Below are positions 34,242 to 42,267 of a stretch of DNA of 64,000 bases, in pieces. A program made the translations under genes and the position numbers. Positions within the stretch are counted from its first letter, which is position 1. Every line of letters begins with the position of its first letter. The notes below the pieces were generated by a model. That model saw only the letters and a program-made list of their open reading frames with translations. It did not search any database and was not told the origin of the DNA. The stretch is from Deltaproteobacteria bacterium (lineage in GTDB: Bacteria > Myxococcota > XYA12-FULL-58-9), in the NCBI GenBank assembly GCA_016218825.1, contig JACRCV010000015.1:93925-157924 (forward strand). Direction: 5' to 3'.

Positions 34242-35357
34242 ATGGGCGGCGGTTTGCGGGTGCTGGTGGTGGATGACTCGGCCGTGGTGCGCGAGACGCT
34301 GCGGACCATCATGCTGCGAGAGCCGAGCATTGCGGCGGTGGAGACCGCGGCCGACGGCCGGAGCGCGTTGCGCAAGCTCGTCCGGATGGAGCCGCACGTC
34401 GTCACGATGGACGTCGAGATGCCGGGCATGGACGGCCTGGCGACGCTGAAGCGCGTCATGAGCACGCGGCCGTGTCCGGTGATCATGTTGAGCGCCTTCA
34501 CCTTCGAGGGCGCCGACAAGACCATCCGGGCGCTCGAGCTCGGCGCGGTGGACTTCATCCAAAAACCCGGGGGCCGCGGCTCGGCCGACATCCAGCAGGT
34601 CGGCGCCGAGCTCGTCGCCAAGGTGCTCGCGGTGGGCGGCACGTCTCCGAAGACGCTGGCGCCGCGGGAGCGCGACGGGGTGGCGTTGCGGGCGGTCGCC
34701 AAGGGGAGGCCGCAGGCCGCGGCGGACGCCACCAGCGCCGCGGTCGTGGTCGCGATCGGCGCGTCGACCGGTGGAACGGAGGCGATCCGGCAAATCGTTA
34801 CCAGCCTGCCGGCCACCTTTGCGGCGGGCGCGATCGTGACCCAACACATGCCCGAAGGGTTCACCTTGGCCTTCGCCGAGCGGTTGAACCAGCTGGCCGC
34901 GGTGGAGGTGCGCGAGGCCGTGCACCACGACATCGTGCGACCCGGCCGGGTCCTGATCGCGCCCGGACACAGCCACCTCCTGGTCCGGTCCGAGGACGGC
35001 CTCACCTTCGTCGAGCTGTCCCGGGAGGGGACGGTGAACGGTCACCGGCCGGCGGTCGACGTCATGTTTCGCTCGGCGGCGGCGGTCCTCGGGCCGCGGG
35101 TCGTCGGCGTGCTCCTGACCGGGATGGGGCGGGACGGGGCGCAGGGGTTGCTGGAGATCCGGCGCGCCGGCGGTGCGACCCTCGCCCAAGACGAGGAGTC
35201 CTCCGTCGTCTTCGGGATGCCCAAGGCGGCGATCGAGCTCTTGGCCGTGGACCAAGTGTGCGGTCTGGACCGCATGGCCGCCGCGATCCGACAGCGGGTG
35301 TCACAGCTGCAGGGCGTAGGGCGCGCGCCGGTCGGCGGCAGCGCGGCGCGGCGCTGA
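34242..35357 (+). CDS. cheB: CheB methylesterase/deamidase
   Basis: 371 residues. Receiver domain with Asp11, phospho-acceptor Asp57 (VVTMDVEMPGMDGL) and Lys108. Linker of about 30 residues. Catalytic domain with AIGASTGGTEAIR (Ser175), VTQHMPEGFTLAFAERL (His202) and LLTGMGRDGAQGL (Asp298). It removes receptor methyl groups when phosphorylated by CheA, opposing CheR. Last gene of the operon; it ends 23 bp from the convergent PEGA gene. Confidence 0.95.
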   Translation: MGGGLRVLVVDDSAVVRETLRTIMLREPSIAAVETAADGRSALRKLVRMEPHVVTMDVEMPGMDGLATLKRVMSTRPCPVIMLSAFTFEGADKTIRALELGAVDFIQKPGGRGSADIQQVGAELVAKVLAVGGTSPKTLAPRERDGVALRAVAKGRPQAAADATSAAVVVAIGASTGGTEAIRQIVTSLPATFAAGAIVTQHMPEGFTLAFAERLNQLAAVEVREAVHHDIVRPGRVLIAPGHSHLLVRSEDGLTFVELSREGTVNGHRPAVDVMFRSAAAVLGPRVVGVLLTGMGRDGAQGLLEIRRAGGATLAQDEESSVVFGMPKAAIELLAVDQVCGLDRMAAAIRQRVSQLQGVGRAPVGGSAARR

Positions 35358-35380
35358 GCGGTCGCTCGGAAGGCGCCGGT

Positions 35381-36394
35381 CTACAGGAGATCGACGAGCC
35401 ACAAGACGCCGGTGGACAACACCAGCGCGGCGCCCAAGGACGCGGCGATCCGCGCGCGCTGCAGATCCTTTTGCCAGGCGCGGCGCAGGGAGCTGTCGTT
35501 GGCGTCGAGGCTCCCGGCCGCCGCCCGGCGCTCGATCTCGGCCGCCGCCAGGTAGTGCTGGCGGTAGTACCCGCCGGCGACGCCGAGGCTCGCCACGCCG
35601 GCGCCGCCCACGACCCAGGTCCACCACTGGGCGCGAAACGGGGTGCCGCCCTTGATGAACAGGGTGTTCGGGGGCAAGAGGACGTCGAGGGTCGAGACCT
35701 CGTCGTAGGCGATGTCGACCATCGTCGACATCGGCACCAGGCCGTCCCCTTTGGCCTCGACCGCGTGTCTCCCGGCGAGCAGCGCGAAGCGCGACGCCGC
35801 CAGCGGCGCGGTCGCGACCTTGTCGCCGTCGATGAACAGCCGCACCCCGACTTGGGTCGCGCGCACCTCCAGCTCGCCGGTCAGGCGCTCCGGTGCGAGG
35901 AGCATCACCGCGGCGCGGCGCATCGGCTTGATGAGCTCGCGGTCGCCGCCGCTCATCTCCTCGCGGGCCCGGCGCCGTTCGGCGCCGCTCGTGACGTCGA
36001 TGAGCTTGAGGTTCAACACCAGGTGGTCACCCAGGCCCGCGACGTTGCCGACCACGAGGGCCGTGAGCTTCCGCGTCCGGAGCAGATCCACGAGACAGCT
36101 GACGACGCCGTCGCAGGCGACCAGGCCGGCGGCGAGCTCGGGATCGGCGGCGGCGAGGGACGCCGCGGTGGCGAACCGAGCCGAGGCCAGCTTCGCCAAC
36201 TCCGCCGCCAGCACGCCCTCGACGGCGGCGAGGCTCTGCTCGGTGGAGCCGAGCGAGGTGAGCGGCATCAGGACGACCTCGGCCGAAGGCGGCGCGAGCG
36301 CGGTCGGGGTTACGGCGGTGGCCTCCGGCCCCGAGGCCGTCGCCCCATTGGCCACGATCGACGCGGTCATCGAGATCAGGAGCGACAGGCTCAT
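35381..36394 (-). CDS. Exported PEGA-domain protein with C-terminal membrane segments
   Basis: 337 residues from ATG 36394, overlapping the stop of the upstream gene (ATGA). The signal-like N-terminus is MSLSLLISMTASIVANGATASG. A region to about residue 170 (VVLMPLTSLGSTEQSLAAVEGVLAAELAKL, LTALVVGNVAGLGDHLVLNLKLIDV) resembles the TolB-N-like or AMIN-like domains that precede PEGA in myxobacteria. The PEGA repeat is about 178-235 (LEVRATQVGVRLFIDGDKVATAPLAASRFALLAGRHAVEAKGDG). Two hydrophobic segments near the end are WWTWVVGGAGVASLGVAGG and IAASLGAALVLSTGVLWLVDLL. Co-transcribed with the beta-helix lipoprotein and a response regulator. Function unknown, likely envelope. Confidence 0.8.
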   Translation of the reverse strand: MSLSLLISMTASIVANGATASGPEATAVTPTALAPPSAEVVLMPLTSLGSTEQSLAAVEGVLAAELAKLASARFATAASLAAADPELAAGLVACDGVVSCLVDLLRTRKLTALVVGNVAGLGDHLVLNLKLIDVTSGAERRRAREEMSGGDRELIKPMRRAAVMLLAPERLTGELEVRATQVGVRLFIDGDKVATAPLAASRFALLAGRHAVEAKGDGLVPMSTMVDIAYDEVSTLDVLLPPNTLFIKGGTPFRAQWWTWVVGGAGVASLGVAGGYYRQHYLAAAEIERRAAAGSLDANDSSLRRAWQKDLQRARIAASLGAALVLSTGVLWLVDLL

Positions 36395-39300
36395 GGCGCC
36401 TCGTCCGCGCCTACGTCCGGTAGGCCGTCGCGGCGGGTCGCGGCCTCGTCGATGTCGTCCGCCATCGGCTCTGCTAACACCGCGCCGGTGTCGATGCAGG
36501 GGTTCGCGCAGGGACTGTCGGCACACCACAGGTGCAAGTCGAAGGGGTTACCGTCATGCTCGCGAGCGAGCGCGCACGGCTGGGCGGGGATGGTCAACCC
36601 CGGCTCGGGTCCGAGGGGCGCGAAGTCGGCAGTGAACGTGGTGCCGTCTCGCATCGCGATGTCGGCGGCGATCGCGGTCGTCCTGGTGTCGGCGATCGTG
36701 CCCAGGTGGTAGCGGTGGACCTCGAGCGCCGCACGCCCCTGGCGCAGCGCCAGCACGACGTCGTCGTTGGCGCCGAGCTTCACCGACGCCAAACCGATGG
36801 CAGGCTCGGGGACGGTCCCAGGAATCGTCGTCGTGCGCACGAAGCGTGGGGTGACGTAGTTCCATAGCTCGAGCGACCCGTCCCCGCAGCCGACCCACAG
36901 CTCGTACGTGGTGTCGGTGACCATCACCGGATCCACGGCATCGGCGCGCGTGAACGCCGTGACGCCGGTGGCCGCGCAGGGCTCAGCCTCGAAAGCCGCG
37001 GCGGCGGGCAGGGCGTTGCCGAGGTCGGAGAGCGTGGTGCCCAGGAAGAACACGAAGATCCGGCCGTCGGCAACGAGCACGAGATCTTGGTGCCCCGCCT
37101 TCACGATCGTCACGAGGTCGAGCAGCGCCACCCTGTCGAGCGTCACGGCTTCGGTGCCGCCGCCTGCCAGGTCACGCCGGACCGTGGAGAGATCGATCGG
37201 ATCGAGCAGCCAACCGGCGTCGACCGGATAGAGCAGATGACCGTCGAGGATGACGAGGTCGTTGATGTCGTGAATCACCGGGCTCGGCGTTCGGTTGGGG
37301 CCCACCGCGATGAGCGAGGGATCGGCAAAAGGCGACGCCTGGGCGGGGTTCGCGATCGGCACCGCCGGCGCGGCGACGGTCGAGCCGTTGACCATCAAGT
37401 AGGCACCGCCGTCGCGCGCGAAAGGGCCGGTCGCGCGAACCGTGAACGCGACGTCGAGGGGGGATTCGGCGACGCCGGCGAGCTGGCCGGCGACGGCCCG
37501 GTATGGCTGCTGCAGGCGATGCACGCCTGCCGGATCCACGGTGCGCGCGGCGGCAAACGTGAGCTCGGAGAGCCCCGGGTTCAGGTGCAGCCCGACCCCC
37601 AGCGGCAACACCACGACGGCCTCGCCGTTGGTCGGACACTGCCAGGCGGCGCTCGGCGCGCCGTAGATGCTGGAGTAGAAGACCTCCTCGGCATCTCCGA
37701 GGGCATACGGGGGTGCGCTATCGTAGCTCTGAAAGAAGCGCACGAGGGCGCTGAGCCCCGGGATCACCACGCGCCAGGAGATCAGGCTGTAGCCCGATAG
37801 CGGTGCGCCCACGGCCGTAAGCGGGATGGGGCCAAAGCTCGCGCCCGAGAACTGCGCCAAGTTCCCGCGCGCGGCGGTCGGGACGCTCTGGCCCGGGAGG
37901 TTGTCGAGCAGAAACCGCCGGCTCTGGCCGGCGCCGGCATCCAAGAGGTTGTTCTCGAATACGCCCGCGTTCTGGGGGCCGCCGTTCGCCGTCTTTACCT
38001 CGAAGCGCACCGCACGGCTGATGGTCGCAAGGCGGCCGGCGCCGCCGCCGACGATGGTGTTGTGAATGATCTCCGGCCACGGCGAGGGGCCGGCGGACGG
38101 GCTCGGCCAGCCACCGCTCGCGATCCACAGCCCGAAGCTGTCGAGACCGAGCCCGCCGTGCAGGAAGTTGTTGCTCACCCGCCAGTGGGTGTTGTCGACG
38201 ATGGCCAGCGCGAAGGTCTGGGCTGCAGCGGCGCTCACCCGAACGACGTTGCGGCCGAAGCGGCCCAGATCCGCCGGGCGTTCGCCGGCCGGCGGGTCGA
38301 TGGTCCGCGGGCTCTGGAGCCAGACGCCGGAGGCATACGGCTGCGAGGTGCCCACCACTCCGGGCGTGACCTCGAAGAGGTTGCCCTCGATGTCGAGCGC
38401 GGTCCCGCCCATCGCCAGCATGCCGCCGCTGTAGAAGCCGTTGCCGCCGACGTGGATCTCGTTGTCGTGGATTTGGGTGCCGACGTCGCCGCTCAGATCG
38501 ACGCCGGTCGAGCCGGTGCGGTGGTGGCTCTGGAGGAGCACCTCGGCGGGGATGGCCGCGGTCTCACACCATGGGTCCAAGGACGCCTCGCCGATGGTGA
38601 CGACGTTTCCGGCGATCCGGTTCGCGCTTGCCCCCGAGCCCGGGGGCGGCGCGGCCTCGCTGCCGACACCGACGTGCGTGCCGACGCCGAGGTTGAAGTT
38701 GTCGGCCACCGTGACGCGATTGTCGACGACCACGTTGCCGCCCATCTTGCCCTGGATGCCGATGCCGAGTCCGACGCACGGCGTCAGCCCGGCCTCGCCG
38801 ACGGGGCCGGTGAGCTGGACGTCGTTGTAGCGCAGCGTCGTGTGTGGGACCTCGGGTGTGGTGGGCGCCGCCGGGCAGGCGGCCCGGCGCTCGAGCTCGG
38901 CGTCGCAGGCGCACGCGGGGTCGGCAGGCTCGCAGACCAGGCTGGTGAGCCCCGCGATCCAACGCGACCCGAAACCGGAGAGCTCTACGACGCTGTCGGC
39001 GACCGTCGCGGCGCCGCCGTAGATCTGGGCGCCGACCAGGCGCGGCCCGATCCCGCCCTTGACCGCGAGGCGGTGCAACGACGCCGCGCTCCGCACCGCG
39101 CGCACCCCGATGCTGGAGTCGGTCGCCGGGGCGTTCAAGTAGATCGTGGTCACGCTGCCGTCATCGCCGGCGTCGACTACCGGGGCGCCGCCGATGAGCG
39201 CCAAACCGACGAAGCGGCTGATCGGGTCGAAGCCGACCACCGCCGGGAACACGGTGACGCCGTTGAGCGTCGGTGCCGCGTCGACGCTCAACAGCCCGAT

Positions 39301-40440
39301 CGACTCGCAGCCGTTGCCGCACGCCGGCGCCTCGATGACCGCGCGCTCGAGCCGCGGCGCGCTCCCGGGGCCGACGAACGCCGTCGCCAGGGCCGAGAGA
39401 CCGAGCGCCGTGGTCGCGGCGGCCGGGGTGCCCGGCGCCATCGCCAGCGTCACCTGGGCGAGCGCGGCGTCGCCTTGCACCCGGTGCCCCACGGGATCCG
39501 CGCAGTCGATCCGGCAGCGCGCCAAGAGCGCCGGATCGGCGGTCCAGGTGCTGGGGTCGAAACAGCCGAGGAGCACGTCGCTGCCGTCGAGGTCGAGGCA
39601 CTCGGCGTAGCCGGCGCTCCGGCTCGCCGCCGCCAGCAGGATCTGTCCGGCGACGCCGCGGCCGTGGAGCTGGTCGAGGCCGCGCGCGATGGTCCGGCAC
39701 GGCGACAGGTAGTCGCCGCAGCCCGGGTCGTCGCCGGTCGCCAGGTCCGACACGTAGACCGTCGTGCCGCGCAGCCGCGCGAGGATGGTGATGGTCGCGG
39801 TCGAGGCCGGGGCGAGGGTGCTCAAGTCGGTGTAGGGATCGGTCACCGTCACCGCGAACCAATGGAGTCCCGGCGCCTGCGGCGACACCGTGAGCGTCGG
39901 GTCGGTGAGCGCGCCGTCGAACAACAGCGGCCCGGGGCCGGCGAGCTGCGTCCAGGTGAAGGTGAGCGGATCGGCCTCGAGATCGGTCGCGGTCGCGGTG
40001 ACGGTGATCGCTTCGCCGACGGTGACCACGAGATCGGTCGGCAACGCGGCGAGGCGGGGTGGCTCGTCGTCGACGCACAGCCCGTCGAAGCAGCGCAGCG
40101 GCTCGGGGCAGTCTAGGTCCCTGTCGCACAACAGCGACCGACCTCGGAGCTCCGGGGGGTGCGCGCAAGCGGCGGCGAGGATCACCGCCGCGGCCGGGAG
40201 CCAGCAAGGCGATCGAGCTCTCGAGTTGGACCGATGTTGCCCGCCCCACCCGGGGGCGGGCCGAGAGCGGCGCCGCAGGCGACGCGCCGGGGTGGGGGTG
40301 GGGAGGACGGGCGCGAAGCGCCCGCCGGGAACCAAAAGAACGAGAACTCGATTGCCCTGCGGGAGCCAAGCGGCTGCTCCGGATCGCCGTGGTAGATCGA
40401 GCGCCGGTGCGGCGTGGCTCGAGTCGCCGGCCCGGGTCAC
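36391..40440 (-). CDS. Large beta-helix lipoprotein with a MITE-like insertion in its signal-peptide region
   Basis: 1349 residues. GTG 40440 overlaps the TGA of the response regulator (GTGA), which fixes the start. The frame gives an Arg-Arg N-region (LPRRSGAAAWLP), then 52 residues encoded by the element at 40205-40359, then a second WLP followed by AAAVILAAAC, the lipid-accepting Cys. Removing the element and one copy of its target duplication (165 bp, 55 codons) restores a continuous lipoprotein signal. The mature part has a Cys-rich unit (LCDRDLDCPEPLRCFDGLC) and an Ig/PKD-like domain (ITVTATATDLEADPLTFTWTQLAGPG). A long right-handed beta-helix follows (IGVRAVRSA, NRIAGNVVTIGEA, IHDNEIHVGGNGF, NTIVGGGAGRL), ending GLPDVGADE. 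Probably surface bound. Whether the present protein is exported needs testing. Confidence 0.8.
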   Translation of the reverse strand: MTRAGDSSHAAPALDLPRRSGAAAWLPQGNRVLVLLVPGGRFAPVLPTPTPARRLRRRSRPAPGWGGQHRSNSRARSPCWLPAAAVILAAACAHPPELRGRSLLCDRDLDCPEPLRCFDGLCVDDEPPRLAALPTDLVVTVGEAITVTATATDLEADPLTFTWTQLAGPGPLLFDGALTDPTLTVSPQAPGLHWFAVTVTDPYTDLSTLAPASTATITILARLRGTTVYVSDLATGDDPGCGDYLSPCRTIARGLDQLHGRGVAGQILLAAASRSAGYAECLDLDGSDVLLGCFDPSTWTADPALLARCRIDCADPVGHRVQGDAALAQVTLAMAPGTPAAATTALGLSALATAFVGPGSAPRLERAVIEAPACGNGCESIGLLSVDAAPTLNGVTVFPAVVGFDPISRFVGLALIGGAPVVDAGDDGSVTTIYLNAPATDSSIGVRAVRSAASLHRLAVKGGIGPRLVGAQIYGGAATVADSVVELSGFGSRWIAGLTSLVCEPADPACACDAELERRAACPAAPTTPEVPHTTLRYNDVQLTGPVGEAGLTPCVGLGIGIQGKMGGNVVVDNRVTVADNFNLGVGTHVGVGSEAAPPPGSGASANRIAGNVVTIGEASLDPWCETAAIPAEVLLQSHHRTGSTGVDLSGDVGTQIHDNEIHVGGNGFYSGGMLAMGGTALDIEGNLFEVTPGVVGTSQPYASGVWLQSPRTIDPPAGERPADLGRFGRNVVRVSAAAAQTFALAIVDNTHWRVSNNFLHGGLGLDSFGLWIASGGWPSPSAGPSPWPEIIHNTIVGGGAGRLATISRAVRFEVKTANGGPQNAGVFENNLLDAGAGQSRRFLLDNLPGQSVPTAARGNLAQFSGASFGPIPLTAVGAPLSGYSLISWRVVIPGLSALVRFFQSYDSAPPYALGDAEEVFYSSIYGAPSAAWQCPTNGEAVVVLPLGVGLHLNPGLSELTFAAARTVDPAGVHRLQQPYRAVAGQLAGVAESPLDVAFTVRATGPFARDGGAYLMVNGSTVAAPAVPIANPAQASPFADPSLIAVGPNRTPSPVIHDINDLVILDGHLLYPVDAGWLLDPIDLSTVRRDLAGGGTEAVTLDRVALLDLVTIVKAGHQDLVLVADGRIFVFFLGTTLSDLGNALPAAAAFEAEPCAATGVTAFTRADAVDPVMVTDTTYELWVGCGDGSLELWNYVTPRFVRTTTIPGTVPEPAIGLASVKLGANDDVVLALRQGRAALEVHRYHLGTIADTRTTAIAADIAMRDGTTFTADFAPLGPEPGLTIPAQPCALAREHDGNPFDLHLWCADSPCANPCIDTGAVLAEPMADDIDEAATRRDGLPDVGADEAP
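40205..40359 (+). mobile_element. MITE-like element, copy 1 (155 bp)
   Basis: Ends are CAAGGCGATCGAGCTCTCG at the left and the inverse of CAGGGCAATCGAGTTCTCG at the right, i.e. imperfect 19 bp terminal inverted repeats. Flanked by CGGGAGCCAG (40195-40204) and CGGGAGCCAA (40360-40369), a 10 bp target duplication with one mismatch. Inside are two hairpins: a GC-rich stem with ACCCG loop, and GGGCGC-GAA-GCGCCC. Between them is a G-rich box GGGGTGGGGGTGGGGAGG that could form a quadruplex. No transposase. About 90% identical to copy 2 by eye. Confidence 0.85.
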
Positions 40441-40844
40441 GGTCGGGCCACCCCGGGCTTCGGGGCCGCGAGCTCGCGACCTCCGAGGAGGGCGGTCACT
40501 TCCTTCATCAACGCCTCGCGCGCGAACGGCTTCAGGAGCAGGAAGAGGGCGCCGGCGGCGCGGGCCCGGTCGTTCCAGATCGGGTCCTTGTTCGAGGTGA
40601 TGATGATGACCGGGACCGCGGCGGTCTTCGGATCGCTCTTGATTCGGCGGCAGAGCTCGATGCCGTCCATGCCGGGCATCATGAGATCGGCGATGACGAG
40701 GGCCGGAGCTTCGAGCTCGGCGGCCGCCAGCGCCTCCGCCCCGCTCGCGGCGCAGGTGCAGGCGATGCTATCCATGTCGAGGTAGGCTTGGACGACCGCG
40801 CGGTAGGTCTTCGAGTCGTCCACCACCAAGACTTTTCCGGCCAT
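40437..40844 (-). CDS. Single-domain response regulator
   Basis: 135 residues from ATG 40844 (GTG 40853 is 9 bp upstream). Receiver fold: VLVVDDSKTYR with the acidic pair Asp9/Asp10, phospho-acceptor Asp53 in IADLMMPGMDG, Thr/Ser83-84 and Lys105 in FLLLKPFARE. No output domain; a 20-residue tail. Its stop overlaps the GTG start of the large beta-helix lipoprotein, so the three genes (regulator, lipoprotein, PEGA protein) form one coupled operon. Cognate kinase not in view; it is about 10 kb from cheA on the other strand, and a link to that system is possible but unproved. Confidence 0.88.
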   Translation of the reverse strand: MAGKVLVVDDSKTYRAVVQAYLDMDSIACTCAASGAEALAAAELEAPALVIADLMMPGMDGIELCRRIKSDPKTAAVPVIIITSNKDPIWNDRARAAGALFLLLKPFAREALMKEVTALLGGRELAAPKPGVARP

Positions 40845-40985
40845 CGATGGCACCCCGGCACTTCAGGCGGGCGGCGACCAGCGCTGCGGCCACGATTCGG
40901 TGGCGGCGGCGATCGAGCACGCCGGTCAAAGGCCACTGTAGCCGATCGGACATGCAACAACAACGAGCGCCGCAAAGGCAGAGCC

Positions 40986-41020
40986 ATCGAGTTCGCGGTC
41001 TGGGCCGGTGTGGCCCGGCC
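40986..41020 (+). repeat. Possible diverged left half of the MITE-like element
   Basis: From ATCGAGTTC onward, 27 of 35 bases match the left end of the complete elements (ATCGAGTTC..CG...TGG.CCG.TGT.GCCCG.CC) with no gaps. It lies just after the preA stop, between genes. The hairpins and right end are not found, so this may be an old remnant or chance. Confidence 0.3.
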
Positions 41021-41027
41021 GCAAAGA

Positions 41028-42254
41028 TCAGGCGCGGGCGGCGGGGCGCTCGGCCAGGGTGATGCATTCCCAGACCGGGCACACCTGCACGCACAGGCCG
41101 CAGCCGTCGCACTTGTCGCGGTCGACCATCGGCGTGCGGTCGGCGCCGTCCGTGATCGCCTGGTAGCCGGCGTCGCGGCAGGCGATGGCGCACTTGCCGC
41201 AGCGGCTGCAGGTGGAAAGGTCGACGGCGCTCACCCGTCGGGTCCGGACGTCGAGCGCCGAGTGCGGCACGACGTTCTTCAAGGCCTTGCCGCACAGCTC
41301 GCTGAGCTGCGTGGCGCCGTTCTCCTCCAAATAGGAGAGCAGGCCGTCCTTCAGATCGGTGATGACGTCGTAGCCTTCGAGCATCACCGCCGAGCAGACC
41401 TGGAGCGTGGAGGCGCCGAGCAGCACGAACTCGGCGGCGTCCTCCCAGGTGCTGATGCCGCCGCAGCCGGACACCGGCTTGCCCAAAGGAGCGATCTCCG
41501 AGGTGGCGCGCAACGCGATCGGTTTCAGGGCGCGACCGGTGAGGCCGCCGACGTTGCCCTTGCCGGAGACCGACGGCAGCGGCGAGTGGGTCTTGAGATC
41601 GACGCCGAGGATCACCGGGAACGAGTTGATGGTGCAGAAGCCGTCGGCGCCGGCCTCGATGAGCGTTTGCCCGAGCTGTCGCAGGTCGGTCACCGCGGCG
41701 GTCAGCTTGACGACGATCGGGATCTTCACCGCGGCCCGCACCCAGCCGACGATGCGCTTGGCGATGGTCGGGTCTTGACCGATCGCGGCGCCGACCGCGT
41801 GCGGCGGCATGCCGCCGTGCGGGCAGGAGAAGTTGAGCTCGAGGGCGCAAGCGCCGGCCTTCTCGGCGCGGGTCGCGAGCTCGACCCAGTCGTCCTTGGC
41901 GCCGGCGTCCGCCATGATCGAGGCCATCAGGAAACGGTCCGGGAAGTCACGTCGGAGCTTGGTGATGCCCGCCATCCAGTAGTCGGCGTGCTTCTCCGAG
42001 ACCAGCTCGATGTTGCCGAAAGCGTAGACCCGGCGCGCCTCTTCCTCGAAGCCCGCGAAGGCGATCGAGTGGATGCGCGGTGTCGTGTTCACGACCGGCA
42101 CCTTCTCGAGGGGGATGGTCTTGGTGACCGCGCCCGCCCAGCCGCGCTCGAAGGCGCGGGCGATCATCTCGACGGTGTTGGTGGGCGGCGCCGACGCGAG
42201 GATGAACGGGTTTTGGAGGTGAAATCCGAGGAAGTCGACTGCCAACGTGGTCAT
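41028..42254 (-). CDS. preA: NAD-dependent dihydropyrimidine dehydrogenase, catalytic subunit
   Basis: 408 residues. Reduces uracil and thymine to their 5,6-dihydro forms. The FMN-binding dihydroorotate dehydrogenase-like barrel opens with LAVDFLGFHLQNPFILASAPPT. It carries ALELNFSCPHGGMP (active-site Cys region), IVVKLTAAVTDL, TINSFP, GKGNVGGLTGRALKPIAL and PVSGCGGISTWEDA. The C-terminus has two 4Fe-4S motifs: CSRCGKCAIAC and CDGCGLCVQVCPVWEC. It pairs with the flavin and Fe-S subunit encoded 13 bp upstream (preT), as in E. coli PreTA. First enzyme of the reductive pyrimidine pathway whose other genes lie on the + strand to the right. Confidence 0.93.
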   Translation of the reverse strand: MTTLAVDFLGFHLQNPFILASAPPTNTVEMIARAFERGWAGAVTKTIPLEKVPVVNTTPRIHSIAFAGFEEEARRVYAFGNIELVSEKHADYWMAGITKLRRDFPDRFLMASIMADAGAKDDWVELATRAEKAGACALELNFSCPHGGMPPHAVGAAIGQDPTIAKRIVGWVRAAVKIPIVVKLTAAVTDLRQLGQTLIEAGADGFCTINSFPVILGVDLKTHSPLPSVSGKGNVGGLTGRALKPIALRATSEIAPLGKPVSGCGGISTWEDAAEFVLLGASTLQVCSAVMLEGYDVITDLKDGLLSYLEENGATQLSELCGKALKNVVPHSALDVRTRRVSAVDLSTCSRCGKCAIACRDAGYQAITDGADRTPMVDRDKCDGCGLCVQVCPVWECITLAERPAARA

Positions 42255-42267
42255 CTCTGGGGCTCCT

